Shown here: positions 35,937-45,567 of the stretch, piece by piece
How positions within the stretch are numbered: position 1 is the stretch's first letter
Layout of the letters: every line of letters starts with the position of its first letter
Source of the DNA: Thalassospira xiamenensis M-5 = DSM 17429
GTDB lineage: Bacteria > Pseudomonadota > Alphaproteobacteria > Rhodospirillales > Thalassospiraceae
Assembly (NCBI RefSeq): GCF_000300235.2
Contig: NZ_CP004388.1
Location: 539,501-603,500, forward strand
DNA length: 64,000 nucleotides
Direction: 5' to 3'
Notes under the pieces: model-generated
Told to the model about the DNA's origin: nothing
Seen by the model: the letters and a program-made list of their open reading frames with translations, nothing else
Database searches by the model: none
Program-made: the position numbers and the translations under genes

Positions 35937-37337
35937 TTACTTGCCGCTTGCGACCTCGTTAGCAACCGCATCGACGGCCTGTTTGGCGATGTCGATGACC
36001 TTGTCGATTTCGGCCTTGGTGATGCAAAGCGGCGGGGCAAAGCCCAGAATATCGCCATGCGGCATGGCACGTGCGATCATGCCGCGTTCAAGGCAGGCGG
36101 CCGAAACGCGCGGACCGATTTTCGCATTCGGATCGAACCGTTCCTTTTTGGTTTTATCGGCGACAAATTCCAGTGCGGCCATCAGGCCGACACCGCGCGC
36201 CTCGCCAACCAGCGGATGCTCGTTAAAGGTTTCGCGCAGGCGTTTCTGGAAATAGCCCCCGGTATCGGCCGCATTGCCGGTCAGGTTTTCACCATCGACA
36301 ATATCAAGGTTGGCATTGGCGGCAGCCGCACAGACCGGATGGGCGGAATAGGTCCAGCCATGGCCGATCGGCCCCATCTGATCCGAACCCTGTTCCAGAA
36401 CCTTCCAGACGCGTTCGCCAATGATGACACCCGACAGCGGCAGGTAGCCAGATGTGACACCCTTGGCAATCGTGATCAGGTCGGGCTTCATGCCGTAATG
36501 GTGCGACCCGAAATAGGACCCGGTACGGCCAAAGGCGGTGACAACCTCGTCGGCGACCAGAAGAACATCATATTTGTTCAGCACCTTCTGGATCGCGTCC
36601 CAGTATCCTTCGGGCGGGGTGATGATGCCGCCCGTACCCATGACCGGTTCGCCGATGAAGGCGGCAACGGTTTCCGGGCCTTCGCGCAGGATCATTTTTT
36701 CAAGGTCATCGGCACAGCGTTTGGCAAATTCGGCCTCTGTCTCGCCCGCGTCGGCATTCCAGTAATGGTGCGGGCAGGTGGTGTGCAGGATCGGCGCACG
36801 TGGTAGGTCAAACGCGTTGTGGAAGGCGGCCAGCCCCGTAAGGCTGCCGGTCATGATGCCCGAACCATGGTAACCGCGCCAGCGCGAGATGATTTTCTTC
36901 TTCTGCGGCAGGCCGCGGATATTGTTGTAATACCAGATCAGTTTGATGTTGGTTTCGTTCGCATCCGACCCCGACATGCCGTAATAGACGCGCTGCATGC
37001 CTTCGGGGGCGGATTTGACGATGCGATCCGACAGGCGGATGACCGGCTCGTTCCCGTGCCCGACATAGGTGTGGTAATAGGCCAGTTCCTTGGCCTGGGC
37101 GTAAATCGCATCGGCGATTTCAGTACGGCCATAACCGACATTCACACAGTAAAGACCGGCGAAGGCATCAAGGGATTCCTTGCCTTCGGTATCATGGATA
37201 TAGATGCCCTTGCCGCCATTGATGATGCGGTTGGGGGTTTCGCCCGCCGCGTGCTGGCGCATGTGGGTCGAGGGATGCATGAAATGGGCGCGATCCATTT
37301 CCTGCAAATCGGCGGTGGTGTTTTTGATGACATTCAT
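35937..37337 (-). CDS. doeD: Class III aminotransferase, probable L-2,4-diaminobutyrate transaminase
   Basis: This 466-residue fold-I PLP enzyme has the class III omega-transaminase signatures VLLVADEVVTAFGRTG and TIAKGVTSGYLPLSG (PLP lysine). It is 39 bases downstream of the aldehyde dehydrogenase gene and next to the uptake gene uehA. In the ectoine pathway DoeD converts diaminobutyrate to aspartate semialdehyde, and this is the likely role. Other omega-amino substrates are possible on sequence alone. Confidence 0.87.
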   Translation of the reverse strand: MNVIKNTTADLQEMDRAHFMHPSTHMRQHAAGETPNRIINGGKGIYIHDTEGKESLDAFAGLYCVNVGYGRTEIADAIYAQAKELAYYHTYVGHGNEPVIRLSDRIVKSAPEGMQRVYYGMSGSDANETNIKLIWYYNNIRGLPQKKKIISRWRGYHGSGIMTGSLTGLAAFHNAFDLPRAPILHTTCPHHYWNADAGETEAEFAKRCADDLEKMILREGPETVAAFIGEPVMGTGGIITPPEGYWDAIQKVLNKYDVLLVADEVVTAFGRTGSYFGSHHYGMKPDLITIAKGVTSGYLPLSGVIIGERVWKVLEQGSDQMGPIGHGWTYSAHPVCAAAANANLDIVDGENLTGNAADTGGYFQKRLRETFNEHPLVGEARGVGLMAALEFVADKTKKERFDPNAKIGPRVSAACLERGMIARAMPHGDILGFAPPLCITKAEIDKVIDIAKQAVDAVANEVASGK

Positions 37338-37376
37338 TTTGCTTCTCCCATGTGAATGCGGTGGCTGCTGCGCATG

Positions 37377-38864
37377 TTACTGTTTGAACGCGGCGCAGAC
37401 ATATTTGAGTTCTGTGAATTCTTCGAGGCCGTGGCGCGACCCTTCGCGGCCAAGGCCGGATTGCTTGACGCCACCAAACGGGACCGGTGCGCCGGTGATT
37501 TTCACGCAGTTCAGTGCGACCATGCCGTATTCAAGTGCGTTTGAAACACGCGCGGCGCGATCATGATCCTTGGTATAGACATAGGCCGCCAGACCATATT
37601 CGCTATCATTGGCGCGGCTGATGACTTCTTCCTCGGTATCGAACGGGATGACCGGGGCAACCGGGCCAAAGGTTTCCTCGTGATAGATTTTCATATCTTC
37701 GGTCACATCGGCCAGAAGGGTCGGGGCATAGAACAGCCCGCCCATCTTTTTGCCACCGGTCAGAACGCGGGCACCCTTGGCGCGGGCATCTGCAACATGT
37801 TCATCGCATTTGGCAACCGCACGATCATGCATGAGCGGACCGATTTCGGTGGTGTCATCAAGCCCGTTGCCAACGCGCAGTTCGCCGATTGCCTTGGCAT
37901 ATTTGTCAAGGAACGCATCATAGATATCACGATGGACAAAGATGCGGTTCGCGGCAAGGCAATCCTGCCCGCTGGTGGCGAATTTGGCACCAACGGCGTG
38001 ATTGACAGCCTCATCCAGATCGACATCGGGGAACAGGATAAACGGGGCATGTCCGCCCAGTTCCATCGACATCTTTTTGACGGTCTGAGCCCCTTGCGAC
38101 AGCAGCAGTCGGCCGACTTCGGTCGAGCCGGTAAAGGACAGTGCGCGCACAACCGGGTTGCCGCAAAGTTCGCCAACAACCGGATTGGGATCGCCGGTCA
38201 CGACGTTAAAGACACCGGCCGGGATACCGGCCCGTTCGGCCAGTTCGGCAAGGGCGGTGGCCGAAAACGGCGTTTCGGTCGCCGGGCGGACAATCATGGT
38301 GCAACCGGCGGCCAGTGCGGCGGCGGCCTTGCGCGTGATCATCGCACACGGGAAGTTCCACGGTGTTACTGCCGCGGTGACGCCAACCGGTTCGCGTTTG
38401 ACGGTCATATTGCGACCGGGCAGGTGGGACGAAATATTTTCGACATTCACCCGTTTGGCTTCTTCGGCGAAGAATTCGATGAAGCTTGCGGCATAATCAA
38501 TCTCGCCACGGGATTCCGAAATCGGTTTGCCCTGTTCAAGTGTCATCAGAAGGGCGAGGTCTTCCTTGTTTTCGATCAGAAGATCAAACCAGCGGCGCAG
38601 ACGCGCGGCGCGATCCTGCGGCAGAAGGGCGGCCCATGCCGGAAAGGCCGCATGGGCCGCGGCAATGGCGTTACGGGTTTCGGCAATGCCCATATTGGGC
38701 ACGGTTCCAAGAAACGCACCGTCGAACGGATTGGTGACTTCGATAACCTGACGGTTGTCGGCCGAGCACCAGCGACCATCAATATAAGCGTGTTCGCGCA
38801 GAAGCCGAAGATCGGACAGCTGGCTTAACGACACGCAGCGCTGTTCTTTGAGTTGTGCCGTCAT
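37377..38864 (-). CDS. doeC: Aldehyde dehydrogenase, probable aspartate-semialdehyde dehydrogenase of ectoine pathway
   Basis: This 495-residue protein of the succinate-semialdehyde dehydrogenase-like ALDH group has catalytic Glu in MELGGHAPFI, Cys in TSGQDCLAANR, and the cofactor segment VTPWNFPCAMITRK. AAGGAGG precedes the start. DoeC oxidises aspartate semialdehyde to aspartate, the last step. Sequence alone also fits succinate-semialdehyde dehydrogenase, and clusters often annotate it 'ssd'. Confidence 0.87.
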   Translation of the reverse strand: MTAQLKEQRCVSLSQLSDLRLLREHAYIDGRWCSADNRQVIEVTNPFDGAFLGTVPNMGIAETRNAIAAAHAAFPAWAALLPQDRAARLRRWFDLLIENKEDLALLMTLEQGKPISESRGEIDYAASFIEFFAEEAKRVNVENISSHLPGRNMTVKREPVGVTAAVTPWNFPCAMITRKAAAALAAGCTMIVRPATETPFSATALAELAERAGIPAGVFNVVTGDPNPVVGELCGNPVVRALSFTGSTEVGRLLLSQGAQTVKKMSMELGGHAPFILFPDVDLDEAVNHAVGAKFATSGQDCLAANRIFVHRDIYDAFLDKYAKAIGELRVGNGLDDTTEIGPLMHDRAVAKCDEHVADARAKGARVLTGGKKMGGLFYAPTLLADVTEDMKIYHEETFGPVAPVIPFDTEEEVISRANDSEYGLAAYVYTKDHDRAARVSNALEYGMVALNCVKITGAPVPFGGVKQSGLGREGSRHGLEEFTELKYVCAAFKQ

Positions 38865-38911
38865 GAAAACCTCCTTGAAACAAGGCCGCGCCTATGGCGT
38901 CAGCCCCTGTT

Positions 38912-38948
38912 TTGTTGAACTGCCAGCAGGCTATCAACAAGCTGGCAG
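38912..38948. promoter_or_regulatory. Interleaved inverted repeats upstream of doeC
   Basis: TTGTTGA (38912-38918)/TCAACAA (38934-38940) and CTGCCAGC (38920-38927)/GCTGGCAG (38941-38948) are two perfect inverted repeats that interlock about 50-85 bases before the doeC start. Neither matches the EnuR-type palindrome, so a different regulator, perhaps DoeX, may bind here. Confidence 0.55.
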
Positions 38949-39042
38949 AGGAGGTCTCCGAACTCGATGCGATTTGATGCGGTTTTTTTGGCAAGCCCCG
39001 GTCGAAAGCAGATGTTTTTTCTGTCGGGGGCTGTGCGGATAT

Positions 39043-39291
39043 TCAATCGTCGGCGTTATCTTTGAGAAAAGCGCGCATTTCGCGGCGTTCGCGCCGTTTC
39101 TCGATGACGGTGCGGATGATGATCACGGCAAAGAACAGCACAACGATGCTGGTGGACATCGGAAAGGCGACCGGGATGCCGATGATAAAGACAATGGCAC
39201 CCAAAAGCCCGCCGCCGATCATCGCCGCCATTCCGCCAAGCAAGGCGATGGCGAAAACGGCGGCGATGATGATGGAGGCAAGCTTGTTCAT
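39043..39291 (-). CDS. Small membrane protein of unknown function
   Basis: This 82-residue protein has two or three hydrophobic helices (about residues 5-60), rich in Gly, Ile and Ala, and a basic/acidic tail (EKRRERREMRAFLKDNADD). It lies 26 bases after the ABC exporter on the same strand. The ribosome site is weak, so confidence is moderate. The function is not recognised. Confidence 0.6.
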   Translation of the reverse strand: MNKLASIIIAAVFAIALLGGMAAMIGGGLLGAIVFIIGIPVAFPMSTSIVVLFFAVIIIRTVIEKRRERREMRAFLKDNADD

Positions 39292-39317
39292 AACAGGTCC
39301 GGTCGAGTGTAATTCAC

Positions 39318-42300
39318 TCAGCCACTGCGGCTGGTAAGCTGTTTGGTGGTGACATCAACACGGTGGGCCAGAACGCGGATCAGCTGAACGGCAACCGCCT
39401 GGTCCTGTCGGACAAGGCCAAGGAACTCGTTTTTATCGAGTTTCAGGACCGTCATTTCCTCGACCGCGCGAATGGTTGCGGAACGCGGTGCATCGACCAG
39501 AAGGGCGATTTCACCAATGACTTCCTTGGGTTCGACATCGCGAAGCTTGATTGTTTGGGCTTCGTCGGTCGTCAGCCAGATTTCACCGCGCCCGGAAATC
39601 ACGATAAAGGCCGCATCCCCCGGGTCGCCCTGTTTGACCAGAACCTCGCCGCGTTTGAAGGTCAGACGCGGGCTGGTAAAGGCAAGCAGCTTGATCACGC
39701 TGGGGTCAAGGCCGGCAAACAGCGGAATGGTCCGAAGCAGCCGGACTTCCTGTTCGATGCTGCCATCATTTGTATCAGATGCGGTTTCGGCGACTTCGTC
39801 TTCGGCCTGTTCGGCGTCGGCATCGTCGATTGCATGGCTTTGGCGTTTAACGATTTTGCCGTTCGCCATATGCAGATAGGTTCCGAAACGCTGGCTGTCG
39901 GTTTCATCACCATCAACCCAGATCACACTGCGATGTTCGGATTGCCCGGTCAGCCAGTCAATGACCTGTTCGCGTGTTTCACGGTCCAATGCCGAAAGAG
40001 CTTCGTCCACAACCATCAGATCGGGATTCTTGATCAGGGCACGGACCAGCGCGATTTTCTGACGCAGGCTTTGTGAAACGCGGCTGCCGCCGACACCGAC
40101 CTGACTATCAAGGCCAAGTGTGACAAGCGCCTCGTAAAGGCCGCCCTCATGGGCGATTTCAAACAGTACTTCGCCAACACGTTCTTCGGAATTTGCACGG
40201 CCATAGGCAAAACGACCGAACAGAAGGTTGTCGATGACGGGCGCCGCCGCGGCATATTCATCGACCTTGAAGAAGTCGATCATGTCCGCCAGATCGTCGG
40301 GCAGTTTGCCATAGAATTTCGGACGCGCTTTGAGGACCAGCTTGCGGAATTCGTCATCGATGACGCGCAAACGATGGCGTGCCGGGGTCAGGTTCATGGC
40401 GACGTCAAGGAGGCGTAGCTTGTCCTCGGCGCGCATATCCGTGATCGCGACCCCGTCGGTGCGTTTCAGCATGTTTTTGACCTCGGGCAGTTCGTCGGCC
40501 GAGATAAAGCTGTAACGGTCAAAGAATTCGTGTCCGGGCGGCAGGCCGGTAAACAGTTCAACCATCAGATCAAGCGTGTCGCGGCCCATGCTGATCATGA
40601 CGTCGTAAAGCCCGGTTTCGCGCAGGGCTTCCTGCATATAGGGATGCGACAGAAATGCCGTGCGTTCGAAATCGGACCGGGCCGGGGCACCAAACAGAAT
40701 GTTGACGCCGACCGGTGCGTTGTCGTTGTAAAGATCAATGTCATAGGGTTCGACCAGATCGGACAGGCCACGTTCGGCAAGGATTTCCTTGAGTTTCGGG
40801 CGGGCCGTCAGAACGGCTTCGACCAGATCCGGGCGTTCTTTCGGATCAATGCGGCGTTGCAGGCCGATGCGGTAAATATCGCGGTCAAGCTGCACGACTT
40901 CAAGCAGGCGCATCAGTTCGACCTTCAATTCATCAATCGAATTGAAGCCCGGACCGATATAGTCGATCCATTCTGCCGCCGGGTCATAGGGGATATTACC
41001 GGACCGCTTGATTTCGTCGTACATCTCGTCGGTCAGACGCCATGGCAGATCGGTCGGATCGGTCAGTTCGATATGGTCGACAAATTTCGGCAGCGGCAGT
41101 TTCAGGTTTTCGTCATCGCCGTCACCGTCTTTTTCATCGCCGGTTTTGATAGCAAGGATCGGTCGGTGTTTCAGGCCATAAAACAGGTTGTCGGCGATGG
41201 TGCCGTTAAACAGATAGGCGTCATTGCCGATATAGGCCAGACGTTGCCCGAATGTGGATGCCGGAAGGTCTTCGGCATTGCGGTCGCTGAACTGGATGCG
41301 GCCACCGGTCGGGGTCAGTAACCGCGCGATCAGGCGGGCCAGTTGCGATTTTCCGCTGTCAGCCGAGCCGGTCAGAAGAGCCGAGCCCGGCAAGGGCATG
41401 TTGAACGACACATTTTCAACAACCCGGGTGCCGTCATCATCGACCCATGACAGGGCCGCGACATCAAGCGGTCCGGGCAGGCGTTCGGATTTCGGCGCGA
41501 TCAGTTCGTGTTCACGGCCAAGATCAGGCAGTTCGAACTGTTCGTGAAGCTGTTCATATTTGATCCGCGCATCGGCAAGGCGCTGGTAATAGGCTAGAAG
41601 CTCTTTCCAGGGGGCCGACATATCCTTGTAGGCGGCAAGGGCCGCGACCAGCGCGCCGAAGCTGAGATCGCCCATGATCACCAGATAACCGCCGATGGAA
41701 TAGAAGAAGAACGGCGTGATCTGGGCGATGAAGTTGTTCAGGAACTTGATAAAGAATTTGCGGAAATAGATTTCCTTGCGGATTTCAAAAATCCGGCCCA
41801 TCCGCTGGGTGAAATGGGTCAGCTCGAAACCCTGCGTTTCATGGGCGCGGATATCGGTCGCACCGGCAACGACTTCGCCGATATGTTCAGACATGCGGCG
41901 CACATTCTGCACGCGCTGTTTGCCAAGCTGGTTCACGCGGCGTTGCAGTTTCGGGATCAGGTAGCCCTGCAACGGATAAAACGAAATTGCCGCCAGCCCC
42001 ATCAACGGGTCCTGAATAAAGATAAAGGCGGTGATCGTGACCAGAATACCGCCCTGATAAAGCGGCAGCGAAAACGCTTCGCCAAAGAAACCGCCAAGCG
42101 GTTCTGCTTCGGCGGTGATCATGGAAACGATTTCGCCCTGGCTGGTTTTACGGAAATGCGGCAGCGGAAAACGCAGAACCCGTTCAAACAGGGTATAGCG
42201 CAACCGGCGCAAAAGCCGTTCGGACATCACGCCGACATAGACGTTGATGAAATATTTGAACCCGCCATTGATGAAGACCAGCGCGAGAAAGATACCAGAC

Positions 42301-42506
42301 AGGGTGAACAGATATTCGATCTGGTTCAGTTCGATGCCAAGAACATCATAAGGTTCGCCAGCGCCACCGATTGCCTGGTTGACGATCAGCTTTGGCAAAT
42401 CCAGCGAGTAATACAGAAATGGAAAGGAGATCACCGTGACCAAAGTCAGGATAATCTGCTGTAAGCTGCTGTGTTGCCAGATATAGGCAAAAACCGACTT
42501 TGGCAT
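39318..42506 (-). CDS. Giant ABC exporter half-transporter with NBD insertion and cyclic-nucleotide-binding domain
   Basis: This 1062-residue protein has a type I exporter membrane domain (1-330). Its ATPase domain has Walker A GSADSGKS (380-387), a Q-loop-like segment where Gln is replaced (YIGNDAYLFNGTIADN, 425-440), a changed signature VSQSLRQKIALVRAL (810-824) and Walker B MVVDEALSALD (831-841). About 365 residues separate the Q-loop region from the signature instead of the usual 60 or so. The H-loop position reads VIWVDGDE with no histidine. A cNMP-binding domain (about 925-1050) carries GEIALLVDAPRSAT, with the Glu and Arg that bind cyclic nucleotide phosphate. The substrate is unknown. 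Confidence 0.88.
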   Translation of the reverse strand: MPKSVFAYIWQHSSLQQIILTLVTVISFPFLYYSLDLPKLIVNQAIGGAGEPYDVLGIELNQIEYLFTLSGIFLALVFINGGFKYFINVYVGVMSERLLRRLRYTLFERVLRFPLPHFRKTSQGEIVSMITAEAEPLGGFFGEAFSLPLYQGGILVTITAFIFIQDPLMGLAAISFYPLQGYLIPKLQRRVNQLGKQRVQNVRRMSEHIGEVVAGATDIRAHETQGFELTHFTQRMGRIFEIRKEIYFRKFFIKFLNNFIAQITPFFFYSIGGYLVIMGDLSFGALVAALAAYKDMSAPWKELLAYYQRLADARIKYEQLHEQFELPDLGREHELIAPKSERLPGPLDVAALSWVDDDGTRVVENVSFNMPLPGSALLTGSADSGKSQLARLIARLLTPTGGRIQFSDRNAEDLPASTFGQRLAYIGNDAYLFNGTIADNLFYGLKHRPILAIKTGDEKDGDGDDENLKLPLPKFVDHIELTDPTDLPWRLTDEMYDEIKRSGNIPYDPAAEWIDYIGPGFNSIDELKVELMRLLEVVQLDRDIYRIGLQRRIDPKERPDLVEAVLTARPKLKEILAERGLSDLVEPYDIDLYNDNAPVGVNILFGAPARSDFERTAFLSHPYMQEALRETGLYDVMISMGRDTLDLMVELFTGLPPGHEFFDRYSFISADELPEVKNMLKRTDGVAITDMRAEDKLRLLDVAMNLTPARHRLRVIDDEFRKLVLKARPKFYGKLPDDLADMIDFFKVDEYAAAAPVIDNLLFGRFAYGRANSEERVGEVLFEIAHEGGLYEALVTLGLDSQVGVGGSRVSQSLRQKIALVRALIKNPDLMVVDEALSALDRETREQVIDWLTGQSEHRSVIWVDGDETDSQRFGTYLHMANGKIVKRQSHAIDDADAEQAEDEVAETASDTNDGSIEQEVRLLRTIPLFAGLDPSVIKLLAFTSPRLTFKRGEVLVKQGDPGDAAFIVISGRGEIWLTTDEAQTIKLRDVEPKEVIGEIALLVDAPRSATIRAVEEMTVLKLDKNEFLGLVRQDQAVAVQLIRVLAHRVDVTTKQLTSRSG

Positions 42507-42593
42507 TCACGGGTCCCGTATTCTTGTCGGAACGGATTTTTTACCCGTTCCTATTGCTCGTTTTGATGCAGAATGTACCCGGCCTTTAAGGTT

Positions 42594-43373
42594 TTAGCCA
42601 AGTTCGAAACTTTGACCCGGTTCAACAAAGCCGCAAAAGCCGTCAGAATCCGCATCGGGCTTTGGATAGGCCTGATAGTGATAGAGCCACATTTTGGCTT
42701 TGATATCGGCAGGAAGGGTCACAAGCTGTTCGTAATGGGCATGAACGCCTGAGTGGCGAGGACCAAGTTCGCAGTCCTGAAAAATGATATCTGCTTTCTG
42801 GTACAGCGGCATATGGGCATCAGGGTTGAAAATCGCATCTGTCGTCAGGAAGAAGCTTTGTTTTTTTCCATGCCCGAACAGCGCGTAGGAAAGCATCGTC
42901 CCCTGGGACGTCACGATATGTTCAACCGGGATGACATCAAAATGCACGCCCTGCCATTCAAACCCCTTGGCCGGGCTGAGTTCATTGACCTTGAAATAGG
43001 ATGACAGGCTGTTGTTGCCCTGATCGCTGATCTGAAGTCCGCCGCGCAGGCTGTGTTCCCAAAGCGGTTCAAGCAGGTCGTGAACGGCAAACAGTTTGGC
43101 CTGATGACCTTCGAAAATGAAATAATTGGCCAGTGCCATCCATTCCAGACCGCCAATATGATCCGAATGCAGATGGCTGATATAAACAGCATCAAAGTCA
43201 TTGGGCATATAGCCCAGATTGCGCAGCGAGTGCCGTGCATCTGAACCACAGTCAATCAACATGCGTGCCGGTTGGTCACTGCCGGGCTGAACTGCTTCCA
43301 GAACCATATTGCTCTGGAAATTGTCAGCCGCCATGCAGAATGCCGAACCTGTCCCCGCAAACGTAAGCTTCAT
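42594..43373 (-). CDS. MBL-fold metallo-hydrolase (RNase Z-like)
   Basis: From ATG 43373 the protein has 259 residues. It starts MKLTFAGTGSAF, contains the metal motif ISHLHSDHIGG, and has further ligand candidates in PVEHIVTS, LTTDAIF and HSGVHAHYEQ. This is the beta-lactamase fold of the RNase Z/ElaC-like group, but without enough features to claim tRNA processing. It lies upstream of the ABC exporter on the same strand. It probably acts on a phosphodiester or cyclic nucleotide, which would fit the neighbouring cNMP-binding exporter, though this is inference. Confidence 0.85.
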   Translation of the reverse strand: MKLTFAGTGSAFCMAADNFQSNMVLEAVQPGSDQPARMLIDCGSDARHSLRNLGYMPNDFDAVYISHLHSDHIGGLEWMALANYFIFEGHQAKLFAVHDLLEPLWEHSLRGGLQISDQGNNSLSSYFKVNELSPAKGFEWQGVHFDVIPVEHIVTSQGTMLSYALFGHGKKQSFFLTTDAIFNPDAHMPLYQKADIIFQDCELGPRHSGVHAHYEQLVTLPADIKAKMWLYHYQAYPKPDADSDGFCGFVEPGQSFELG

Positions 43374-43506
43374 TCCCCGATCTCCCGACATTTTGTCGAA
43401 AGATTAGACGAGGTTTGGGGCAAAGAACCACCCCCTTTGATGGGGAAATGCTAATTTTCCGGATAAAAGCAGCGGGCTGACCCGCGGTTCAGCAAGGCAT
43501 AGCGCG

Positions 43507-44322
43507 CTATTCGCCGGGTTCGCGAACCGTTTCAATGTCCTTTTTGCCATCGGCCAGACGGGTGACTTCGGCACGCAATTCCCGCAATTCCCGCAGGATT
43601 TCGTGATGATCAAGGCCGAGTTCAGTGCGAGTCTGCGTTTCTTCGACGTCAACATGGGTGGCCATGGCATCGACGACGATGGCAATGAACAGGTTCAGAA
43701 CGGCAAAGGTGGTGACCAGGATGAAAGGCACGAAAAACAGCCATGCCAGCGGATAGATTTCCATAACCGGGCGGACGATTCCCATCGACCAGCTTTCGAG
43801 CGTCATGATCTGGAACAGGGAATAAAGCGACGCGCCGATGGTGCCAAACCATTCGGGGAAGCCCGATCCGAACAGCTTGGTCGCCATGACGGCAGACACA
43901 TAAAACACCAGCAACAGCAGGGTCAGGACCGACACCATACCGGGAATGGCCTTCATCAGGGCTTCGACGACCTTGCGCATGGAGGGTACCGTCGAAATCA
44001 GGCGGAAGGCACGCAGGATTCGAAGGGCACGCAATACCGATACGCCCTGCCCCATCGGCAGCAGGGTGATGGCGACAATGGTAAAATCAAAGATGTTCCA
44101 TGATCGCCGGAAAAAGCCCAGCCGATACACGGCCAGTTTCATCAGAAGTTCGATGACGAAAATCGCGACCGCGATCTGATCAAGCAGATACAGGATCGAT
44201 CCGGCGGCATTCATGACGGTTTGGGAAGTTTCAAGTCCGAGAATGATCGCGTTGATCGCAATGACCGCAGTGATGAAATTCTGGAACTTTGAAGATTCGA
44301 CGATCCGGCGCAGCGTTTCCAT
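43507..44322 (-). CDS. Voltage-gated sodium channel, NaChBac family
   Basis: This 271-residue six-helix protein has an S4 voltage sensor, VLRALRILRAFRLI, and selectivity filter TLESWSM between S5 and S6, as in NavAb, NavMs and NaChBac. The C-terminus has an acidic neck and a short coiled coil (ETQTRTELGLDHHEILRELREL), as expected for a homotetramer. It would admit Na+ on depolarisation in the inner membrane, fitting a marine cell with sodium-linked TRAP transport and motility. Confidence 0.94.
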   Translation of the reverse strand: METLRRIVESSKFQNFITAVIAINAIILGLETSQTVMNAAGSILYLLDQIAVAIFVIELLMKLAVYRLGFFRRSWNIFDFTIVAITLLPMGQGVSVLRALRILRAFRLISTVPSMRKVVEALMKAIPGMVSVLTLLLLVFYVSAVMATKLFGSGFPEWFGTIGASLYSLFQIMTLESWSMGIVRPVMEIYPLAWLFFVPFILVTTFAVLNLFIAIVVDAMATHVDVEETQTRTELGLDHHEILRELRELRAEVTRLADGKKDIETVREPGE

Positions 44323-44410
44323 TAAACCCTCCCGGTGGGTACCGGTTCAAAAGGCGCGGCAGCCGGGGTTTTCACCGACGGGCGGGACTGCGCCGGAAAG
44401 AAAACACGAA

Positions 44411-44447
44411 CAGGGCGCAGATCAGACTTGCTGACGACTGCGCCCTG
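44411..44447 (-). terminator. Terminator of accA
   Basis: On the minus strand CAGGGCGCAG (44447-44438) pairs with CTGCGCCCTG (44420-44411) and is followed by TTCGTGTTTTC, just after the accA stop. Confidence 0.75.
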
Positions 44448-44452
44448 CGAAA

Positions 44453-45409
44453 TCAGTTCAGACCGTGACGGCCCATATCAAGGAACTTGTCACGACGACG
44501 CGCCTTGAGCACACCGCCTTCGACATTGTCCATGGCTTCCAGTGCTTTGACGATTGCGGTGCCAACACGTTTGCAGGCATCAACCGGCGAACGTTGTGCG
44601 CCACCCAGCGGTTCGGTAATGATTTCATCAATCACACCCAGCTGGTGAAGGTCCTGTGCGGTCAGGCGAAGGGCTTCGGCCGCCGTTTTGGCCTCGTCAC
44701 CCGAACGCCACAGGATCGAGGCGCAGCCTTCCGGCGAGATCACGGAATAGATCGAGTTTTCAAGCATCATGACCGAGTTTGCGACCGCAAGCGCGATGGC
44801 ACCGCCCGATCCGCCTTCGCCGATAATGACCGAAATCAGCGGAACCTTGATATCAAGGCAGGCTTCGATTGACCGTGCGATGGCTTCGGACTGTCCGCGC
44901 GCCTCGGCATCGGCACCGGGGAATGCACCGGCCGTATCAACCAGTGTGATAACCGGAATGCCAAAACGTTCGGCCATGCGCATCAGGCGGATCGCCTTGC
45001 GATAGCCTTCTGGTTTGGCCATGCCGAAATTGTGCTTTACGCGGGATTCGGTATCGCGGCCCTTTTCATGACCGATCACCATGACGCTGCGGCCCTGCAG
45101 ACGGGCCAGACCACCAATGATGGCTTCGTCTTCGCCAAACAGGCGGTCACCGGCAAGCGGGGTGAAACCCTCGAACAGGTGGGCGACGTAATCGGTGAAA
45201 TGCGGGCGATCAGGATGACGGGCAACCTGCGTTTTCTGCCATGCGGTCAGCTTGCCATAGGTGCTTTGCAGCAGCTTGGTCAGCTTGTCCTGCAGGCGTG
45301 CGACCTCGTCGGCGATGTTGACTTCATCATTGCCGGTCAGGTGGCGCAATTCTTCGATCTTGCCTTCGAGTTCGGCGATCGGCTTTTCAAAATCCAGAAA
45401 GTTATGCAT
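44453..45409 (-). CDS. accA: Acetyl-CoA carboxylase carboxyltransferase subunit alpha
   Basis: From ATG 45409 ([18 protein letters not shown]) the protein has 318 residues, the normal AccA length. It shows the crotonase-like carboxyltransferase core with [28 protein letters not shown] and [12 protein letters not shown]. With AccD it transfers carboxyl from biotin to acetyl-CoA in fatty acid synthesis. A longer frame to 45460 adds residues atypical of the family and has no better site. Confidence 0.96.
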   Translation of the reverse strand: MHNFLDFEKPIAELEGKIEELRHLTGNDEVNIADEVARLQDKLTKLLQSTYGKLTAWQKTQVARHPDRPHFTDYVAHLFEGFTPLAGDRLFGEDEAIIGGLARLQGRSVMVIGHEKGRDTESRVKHNFGMAKPEGYRKAIRLMRMAERFGIPVITLVDTAGAFPGADAEARGQSEAIARSIEACLDIKVPLISVIIGEGGSGGAIALAVANSVMMLENSIYSVISPEGCASILWRSGDEAKTAAEALRLTAQDLHQLGVIDEIITEPLGGAQRSPVDACKRVGTAIVKALEAMDNVEGGVLKARRRDKFLDMGRHGLN

Positions 45410-45567
45410 CAGGGCATCATATCCGGCTGGGAAACAATGAGGCGGAACATAGTTGATCAACCCGTCACGTCAAGGGTTGAGGTCCGATAGGCATATAAAT
45501 TCCATCCTTGCACGAATTATATCGTATATTTCGCGCTGCACAGTGACAGTTTTGCACACGGAAATCC

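Noticed and set aside
37563..38828. 421-residue plus-strand frame
   Set aside because: Antisense of doeC, where the ALDH catalytic motifs lie.
40530..41321. 263-residue plus-strand frame
   Set aside because: Antisense of the ABC exporter insertion. It does not explain the insertion as a separate gene because the minus frame is uninterrupted over 1062 codons.
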